Positions 57,968 to 64,000 of a stretch of DNA of 64,000 nt are shown here, piece by piece (the first letter of the stretch is position 1; each line of letters opens with the position of its first letter). The position numbers and the translations under genes were made by a program. The notes below the pieces were generated by a model. The model searched no databases, had not been told where the DNA came from, and saw only the letters and a list, made by a program, of their open reading frames with translations. Source of the stretch: Monodelphis domestica. Its lineage: Eukaryota; Chordata; Mammalia; Didelphimorphia; Didelphidae. The stretch spans positions 193,868,530-193,932,529 of the forward strand of contig NC_077234.1 of assembly GCF_027887165.1 (NCBI RefSeq), read 5' to 3'.

Positions 57968-58078
57968 ATGATTTAGATTGCAAGTTCCTTGAGGGTAGAG
58001 ACTTTCTTTTGTCTTTTCTTTATCCTGGTACTTAGGACAGTAGCTGACAAAAATGTTTATTGAATGAATGATTAGGTA
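57968..58078 (+). mobile_element. L2 3' end
   Basis: 'attgcaagttccttgagggt' and 'gtttattgaatgaatgatta'. Confidence 0.72.
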
Positions 58079-58164
58079 GGTGAGAGATTGGAAACAAGGA
58101 CCACTTGGAAGGTAGAATGTTTTTGAGATCCTATGGTGCTACAAATATGTAGGGGTAAGAACTT

Positions 58165-58390
58165 TGCTAGAACTGCGATTTAATTGGTGTGTGGAATTTT
58201 TGGATGAGAAAACTTCCTAAACCAAAGCAGATCAGAAACTTCTCTCTAATTTGTGATCTTAGAGAGTTGCCTAAGGCCCTGAGAAGTAAAAGACTTGCCT
58301 GGGATTCACAGAATTGGTATGTATTTGAAGAAGGATTTGAGCTCAGGAAGAAAGCCCTTCTGACTTTGAGACCAGCCCTACTAAATGAAG
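58165..58390 (-). mobile_element. MIR/THER-type fragment
   Basis: 'cttagagagttgcctaaggc' and 'gaaggatttgagctcaggaa' have the layout of a reverse CORE-SINE. The SINE core is only partly conserved. Confidence 0.5.
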
Positions 58391-58550
58391 AATGCCTTAT
58401 ATTATGTTATAGTTTTTATTCTGCTTCAAGTATTTACATTATGAATATAGAATAGTTGAAATGTCAAGTATTGCCTTGATATTTTCTAATATCTAACTTC
58501 TGGTGAAAGGAAGGCATAATTTGGTGAGACTTAAATAAAGTGAATTATAT

Positions 58551-58690
58551 AAAATCTGGCCTCAGATACTTCCTAGCTGTGTGACCCTGGGCAAGTCACT
58601 TAACTTCTAGTGCCTGGTCTTTACCAATCTTATGCCTTGGAATCAATACACAGTAATGATTCTAGGATGGAAGATAAGGTTTTTTAAAAG
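58551..58690 (+). mobile_element. MAR1-type SINE, 5'-truncated
   Basis: Starts at 'aaatctggcctcagatactt'. The core 'gtgaccctgggcaagtcact' is intact and the tail runs to the A-run. Confidence 0.88.
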
Positions 58691-59289
58691 TGAATTATAA
58701 CAATTATAATATGGATCTCATACATTTATTAATTTAAGATGTAGAATTTTTCACTAAATATGATTATAAATGAACAATGAAAGATGTACATGTATCTGTG
58801 AAGATAACTGAAGATTTCAAACTTAGTTCTCTGTTCTTCAGGTGAAGAGACAGACCCTGTGTGGGTTATTCAACATGCAAGTGAATACAACACATTTTCA
58901 GAGATGTCAATGGTTCTGAATTAAACTCAACATGCTTCTTCCTTCTATGGGGTGGTATAAATCACTTGTAATCTTGGCATTCTCTTACCAGAGCTTCCTC
59001 CTTCATTTCCTTCTTCATTCCCCCTTCAGCTTCCTCCTACCTTTCCTTTTTGCTTAAATATAGTGGTATTAGCACCTGTTAAGAAATTCTCTGCTGACCT
59101 ACTTCATAATCCTTAGCTCAAGAATAGCGTCTGGGCTACAGGGGTGTAGAGAGATTTTTCTCTCCATAGGCTTCACAATGGCTCCACAGGGAATATTGTT
59201 ATTCCTTACAGAGCCAGAAAGGTGAAATCAGACAGGAGAGGAAATAACATTGAGAGATGTGCTACCTTGGCCATGTAAGATCTCAGAAA
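58691..59289. other. Unassigned sequence
   Basis: Pyrimidine-rich at 58985-59060. Nothing recognised. Confidence 0.4.
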
Positions 59290-59640
59290 CAGGCACCAAA
59301 GAATGTTAAGACTGTATACCAACAATCATCCTGCAGTTGACTTAATAAGTCGATCAACACCATATTATAAAGTATGAGCCCAAGAACAGTGTTGGAAAAC
59401 AGCCTCTTCAAGATGTATTGGGACAGAGCTGTGGTAACAGATTAACACATTCTGGCCAACAGATCAGATATTCTGCTGCTTGACAAACTTAATAAAACAG
59501 TGAGGTTTACTGCTATTGCTGCTCCACTTAGCAGAAATATCCCAAGAACATATGCAGAACAGATAAATAAGTATGTGGTACTGAGAAAGGAGCTGAAATG
59601 AACGTGGAACATTAGAGTAAAACTAGCCATCTTCTCTGCA
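59290..59640 (+). mobile_element. Remnant resembling the C-terminal domain of R2/Dong-R4-type LINEs
   Basis: One plus-strand frame over about 59365-59610 reads blocks such as RTVLENSLFKMYWDRAVVT, then a stop, then ANRSDILLLDKLNK, FTAIAAPLSRNI and AEQINKYVVLRKELK. This order (E-N...W, a (P/S)DI...DK block, I-A-x-P, and EKI-KY-x-L) resembles the C-terminal restriction-like endonuclease end of R2-superfamily retrotransposon proteins. At least two stop codons interrupt it. There is no upstream reverse transcriptase sequence. Family assignment is from memory of the motif order. Confidence 0.5.
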
Positions 59641-59665
59641 ACTATGTTATTTCCACGTATACTAG

Positions 59666-59937
59666 TTTACTATGTTTGTTGTTTAGTTGTTTCAGTCCTG
59701 TCCAATTCTTTGTGACTCCATTTGGGGTTTTCTTGGCAAAGATATTGGAGTGATTTGCCATTTCTTTTTCTAGCTCATTTTAGAGCTGAGGAAACTGAGG
59801 CAAAAGGGTTAAGTGATGTGCCCAGGGTCACACAACTAGTAGGTGTCTGAGGTTAGATTTAAACCCAGAAAGAAAAGGCTTTCTAACTCCAGGCTAGGCA
59901 TTCTATAGATTGTACCACCTAGCTGTTTATTTACTAT
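59666..59937 (-). mobile_element. RTE-tailed tRNA-SINE with 8-bp duplication
   Basis: SINE at about 59674-59929. 'tgtttagttgtttcagtcct' at the tail, 'taccacctagctg' at the head. TTTACTAT at 59666-59673 and 59930-59937. Confidence 0.9.
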
Positions 59938-60084
59938 TTTACAGGACTTAATATTCATCTTAATTAAGCTGGCCTCAGTTCAGTAGGCAATGCTTTTGGA
60001 TATGTGTCATGTAATCAGGAGATGGGTTCATTCCTAGTATATAGCAAAATTAAATTCATTTGATCCAAAGGAATTCAAATAATT

Positions 60085-60345
60085 ACAGCATCTTTATGAT
60101 ACTTAAAGTTTGCAAAGCACTTTATATATATATGCATATATATGTATATATACATAATGCCATTTGATTCTTATAGAAATCCTATAAGGTAGCTGCTACT
60201 ACTATTATTCCCATAATCAAATGAGAAAACTGAGGCAAGAGGTAGGAGGAAGAGGTTAAGTGATTTCTCAAGTAACACAACTAGTAAATGTCTGAGGCAG
60301 AATTAGGACTCAGGTCTTGCTGACTTCAAGTTCCATTTACTTCTA
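60085..60345 (-). mobile_element. MIR/THER1-type SINE, nearly complete, with internal (TA)n
   Basis: 'tttgcaaagcactttatata', then a TATATG-rich insertion at 60122-60156, 'tcaaatgagaaaactgaggc', 'gttaagtgatttctcaagta' and 'ctcaggtcttgctgacttc'. Confidence 0.82.
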
Positions 60346-60634
60346 ACATCAGCGGGTGGTTTGTGATTCATCTCAGCTCCACTCCAGACTCTCCAGACTT
60401 CTCCATTTCCCAGAAACCTTCACACCCTGGAAGATGCTTTTGCCCCTGTAGTACCTTGCTCCCATTTATGAACTCTTCCTAGAAGCACTATTTTGGGAAA
60501 TGCCTAGACCAGTCATGATTATTCCCATAACTTCTCTCCGGGATTCAATCTGGACTCTACATTCAAGTATCCTCCCTCTTTCCCCTCCTTCCTTGATTTT
60601 TTTAGCTCCTTTTTTATTTTTTTTTTTCACCATT

Positions 60635-60748
60635 GGAATGTAAGCTCTTGGACTAAGCAAAGACTACCTTTCTTTTCACTTGTGTTTTTATTCTCACTAC
60701 TTACCACAGTCCCTGGAACAGACTAGGCATTTAATAAATGCTTCTTGA
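60635..60748 (+). mobile_element. L2 3' end
   Basis: 'ggaatgtaagctcttggact', 'ccctggaacagactaggcat' and 'ttaataaatgcttcttgaat'. Confidence 0.78.
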
Positions 60749-61756
60749 ATCCATTCTATCCTTTCTGCTCCCTCTTTCCTTTGGAAATAAATAAAGTGGA
60801 GTAGGCTTCACCTATCTCAACTAGGCCTTACCTGTTTCCATTCTGTACCTTTTCCCTTCTAACATTAGAAACTGGGGATTTAATTAGCCCCTGTCACAAC
60901 AGCTAGTTTATTTTTAGCCTGGAGCAATGTAGTAGCCCTCTGGTCTACCAGACTATTCCCTGCTTTTTTTATGGAGTTTATGTGAGTCAAAAATTATTAG
61001 TACAATCACAATATTTCAGAACCCCTCAGGAAAATTCTCATAGTATTTTATTCAAATAAAAGAAGAACCAGAAAGATCCCAGTTCCCCTTCAAACTCTAT
61101 GATAAGCTAATTCTTCCTGTATCCAGTGATGGCTCTTTTGGTATTCAGTTTTGGAGCTGATTATGATTAACTTAAGGACTGAAGTACTGTACTCCTTGCT
61201 GGCAGCTAGCATATTCCCATCATACTTGACTACGTGCTTCTAATAGGCATGTAAGAAGATGACTTAGGGCTGATGGAAATGTTTGCCAGGATTTTCAGAC
61301 AATTCTCATGGGGATAGGAAAAGGAACCCTTTTGTGAATAAACCTACCAATGATTTCTCTCCACAGTTTTATAAAATCTGACCTCTAGAGAAGAAGATGA
61401 AATAAATGATACTTTGACTCTAAATGGATTTTTTCCCCCTGAAGCCATTAGTACTAGAACCCACTAATTTTCACAGCTGCCTCCTCTTTTGTGTCCACAA
61501 ATGAAAACAACCATTCTGGAGGGAAAGGATTAAAACATAAAAGTTAGGTTCATGAGATAGCTAGATAGAGTAATTCTTGGAAGTGTTCCAGAAATCACTG
61601 TCTAAACCAATGATTTTGCAAAATGATTACGGCATCCAAAGTGATAAATCCTCTGAGGTTAAAAGGGGTGATCTTTGCATCATCCTCATACAACAAGATG
61701 ACAACAATTCTTCCTCATAGTACTTAGACACTCTGACGTATTAAGACGAGCCAGAG
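60749..61756. other. Unassigned sequence
   Basis: No recognisable repeat or coding signal. Confidence 0.4.
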
Positions 61757-62830
61757 TAAGCAAGACTAAATCTTTTTATCAATCATTCCAACCTTAGAGT
61801 CACCTTTGACTTCATTCTTCCTTCAACCCCATTACTAATAAGTAGCCAAGTCTTGTCTGTTTTACCTCCATAATGTCACTTACTTCTTTCCCCTTCTCTC
61901 CAGTCACACCATTCCCCCCTCCCCATTTAATACCTTCATCTCTTCTCATGTAGACTATTGCAGTAACGCTTTACTTGGTCTCCCTGAATCAAGCTTCTCC
62001 TCCCCTTCCTCCATCTAGTACAAAAATGCCAAATTGATATCCATAAAGGTTAAGTGACTTTTTCCTATTGCACTTGGGAAGAAATACAAATTCTTCTCTC
62101 AATTAAAAAGCCCTTCACAATTTCACTCTAACCCATTTTTCTAGATGGATAATATACTACTCCACATTATATATTCTACATTCCTTTTTATATATTTACA
62201 TATATATATAATATAAATTATATTAAATATATTATATTGAGTCAACTAGGTTCCTCAGTAGATAGAGTGCCTGCTTTGGAGTCAGGAAGACCTCAGTTCA
62301 AAACTGGTCTCAGTCACTTACTAGATATGTGAACCTAGGCAAGTCACTTAACCCTGTTTGCTTCAGTTTCCTCATTTGTTAAATAAGCTGGAGAATGAAA
62401 TGGCAAACCACTTCAGTATCTTTGCCAAGAAAACCTCAAAGTGGGGTCACAAAGAGTCAAGCTTGACTGAAGTGACTAAACAACAACAACAAAAGATTAT
62501 ATTCTGTCTTCCATTTCCATCCCTTTACCCTGGATGTCTATACTATGCCTAAAATGCATAGGCATTTTTCTCCCTTCTCCCTCCTGGAATACCTAGTTCT
62601 TTCTAGGGTTCGGCTGAGGTACTGCCTCCTACAAAAGGTCTTTCCTGACGCTCTGAGTTATTAGTGCTCTCTATCCTACTGAAATATCTTTAAATTAATT
62701 TATTTTACATACTATATTCTCCAACTATGATTTGTGAAGGTGAGGACTGTTTTTTGTCTTTGTGTCCCCAATCAATGTCTGGTGCAGTGCTGTCACATAG
62801 GAGATACCTTACAAATGTTTGTTGAATGGA
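61757..62830 (+). mobile_element. L2 ORF2 end and 3' end, split by a SINE
   Basis: 61757-62230 carries 'accttagagtcacctttgac', 'gccaagtcttgtctgtttta', 'tagactattgcagtaacgct' and 'ttggtctccctgaatcaagc'. 62504-62830 continues with 'ggctgaggtactgcctccta' and ends 'acaaatgtttgttgaatgga'. This is the clearest L2 copy in the window. Confidence 0.85.
62231..62503 (+). mobile_element. RTE-tailed tRNA-SINE, full length, with duplication
   Basis: SINE 62239-62495 with head 'ctaggttcctcagtagatag', core 'gtgaacctaggcaagtcact' and RTE tail 'ggtcacaaagagtcaagctt' plus (caa)n. ATTATATT flanks it at 62231-62238 and 62496-62503. Confidence 0.92.
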
Positions 62831-64000
62831 GTTATCATGTTGTATAGCCCTGACCTGGGTCTGTACTTTGATGTTCCTTTTGGGTATACCTTTACACAAG
62901 AGAGATGTACACAATGATTCTTTCCTACTCTGAAGAGTACGGGATGGAGTTGGTAAAAAGGGATTCTTTGGTCTGGTAGAGGAGAGAAAACTTGTCCTCA
63001 CTAGTAAAATGAGCAAAAAATGGAATGACTGAGGAAACAAAAGTTTTGTCTTCTGAGCATGTTGATTTATTAAGCAATGTATGATAATTGCCTAATAAAT
63101 TAGGACCAAGACCCCTTCCTTAGTTTAGGACTGGACCCTGACTACAGGGAGTTTTTCTACATTAAAAACAATCAAATAAGACCAATTAATTAAGAAGAAA
63201 CAATATAACATCATGTAATCTGGTTTCTAATGGATGAAATATTAAGGACTTTTTAAGTTGGGAGAGAACAAGTGAACAGATGCAATTCTTTAAATTCAGA
63301 AAAAGAAGTGTCCTGCTTCTCCCCAGGTGTTTGTAAATAGTCAAAGGAATACCGAAACAATATTTGATTGATCAATATGAGGTCAGTTTTCAGATAAGAC
63401 ATAGGGGTTGTTTGAGATGTACAGTTATAAGAAAACTTACTTCAATATTTGGATCTGACTGTATTTCTAATCAACATAATCTAAGTCCTTGGTTAAGGGT
63501 CTCTAAACTGCAGGTACAGGTGTCCAATTTCCAAGCCACACAGGGCTAGGTTCAAACAGTGTGATAAGATTTTCTCCTAATTCCCATCATTGAATAAACT
63601 TCTCACAAGACAGAATTTGGACTAGGCCTGTAACTGAATAGAAAGGGAACTGGTCCTAATCCCCTCACTAAGCATAAGATTGATCTAAGCAAAGAATCCA
63701 CTCTTCCTGTTAGTGATTTGGGCTGCCACCTTTTCCACACAACTTAAAAAAAAGTCAAAAAACATTGGAGTGGGAGAGAGGTGGTGTAGGAAACATGGTA
63801 TCTATCCATTCCCTACAGGTGAAGTGGACAGTGAATGGCCAAGAAGGTCCCTTTATCCTAAATATATTTCTTCAATGCCGTGGTCTCTGATCCAGCCAAG
63901 CCCACAGCTTGAATGAAATGAAATGAAAGATTGAAGACAGTATCTCCCTCTCTCTTCCACAGTGTGTGTGTATCTACCTGGGGCCAGGCTCTCGATGGAA
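62831..64000. other. Unassigned sequence to the window end
   Basis: 1.2 kb without a recognised repeat. Open frames at 62705-63040, 63364-63549 and 63713-63916 show no domain. An undetected old LTR cannot be excluded. Confidence 0.4.

Noticed and set aside
62831..64000. Possible LTR or ERV fragment at the window end
   Set aside because: AATAAA-like sites and C-rich stretches occur, but no paired LTR, TG/CA ends, primer site or coding sequence could be shown.

Overview
The window looks like non-coding marsupial DNA (an intron or an intergenic region). The evidence is a dense load of tRNA-derived CORE-SINEs of the marsupial MAR1 type, tRNA-SINEs carrying an RTE/BovB-type 3' tail, marsupial-type L1 and RTE fragments, and many old mammal-wide L2 and MIR copies. 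No intact host protein-coding gene, rRNA or tRNA gene was found. All of the longer open frames fall in simple repeats, antisense to LINEs, or in a decayed endogenous retrovirus. I cannot name the species from sequence alone.

Layout. 1-1.56 kb: minus-strand RTE remnant (start of the ORF2 endonuclease plus an RTE-associated repeat unit) split by a SINE. 1.8-2.5 kb: unidentified, frame-broken protein-like sequence on the minus strand. 3.5-24 kb: scattered MIR, L2, MAR1-type and RTE-tailed SINEs and short L1 3' ends in otherwise unique AT-rich sequence. 24.2-30.4 kb: a repeat-poor block interrupted only by one SINE and one small hAT element. 30.4-32 kb: long polypyrimidine and CT/TG/GA tracts. 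32.6-43.6 kb: LINE-rich block with three sizeable minus-strand L1 3' ends (plus one short L1 3'UTR fragment), two plus-strand L1 3' ends, an L2 copy cut in two by an L1, a full-length 7SL RNA pseudogene, and GT and GATA microsatellites. 44-47.9 kb: SINE cluster with a SINE nested in a SINE, then unique sequence. 48.5-52.1 kb: class I (gammaretrovirus-like) ERV on the minus strand with probable 5' LTR, leader, gag, and a pol fragment joined to gag by an internal deletion. It has no visible env or 3' LTR. 52-58 kb: two copies of a repeat I cannot assign, a 469-bp hAT element with target-site duplications, and a second hAT. 59.3-59.6 kb: remnant resembling the C-terminal domain of R2/Dong-R4-type LINEs. 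60-62.8 kb: MIR and an L2 copy split by an RTE-tailed SINE. 62.8-64 kb: nothing recognised.

The elements do not form a working system. They are a stratified record of insertions: L2 and MIR oldest, then hAT, RTE and SINEs, with the ERV and some L1/SINE copies (perfect or near-perfect target duplications) younger. Several split and nested insertions give their relative order directly. Boundaries of old repeats are estimates by eye, usually within 5-30 bp.
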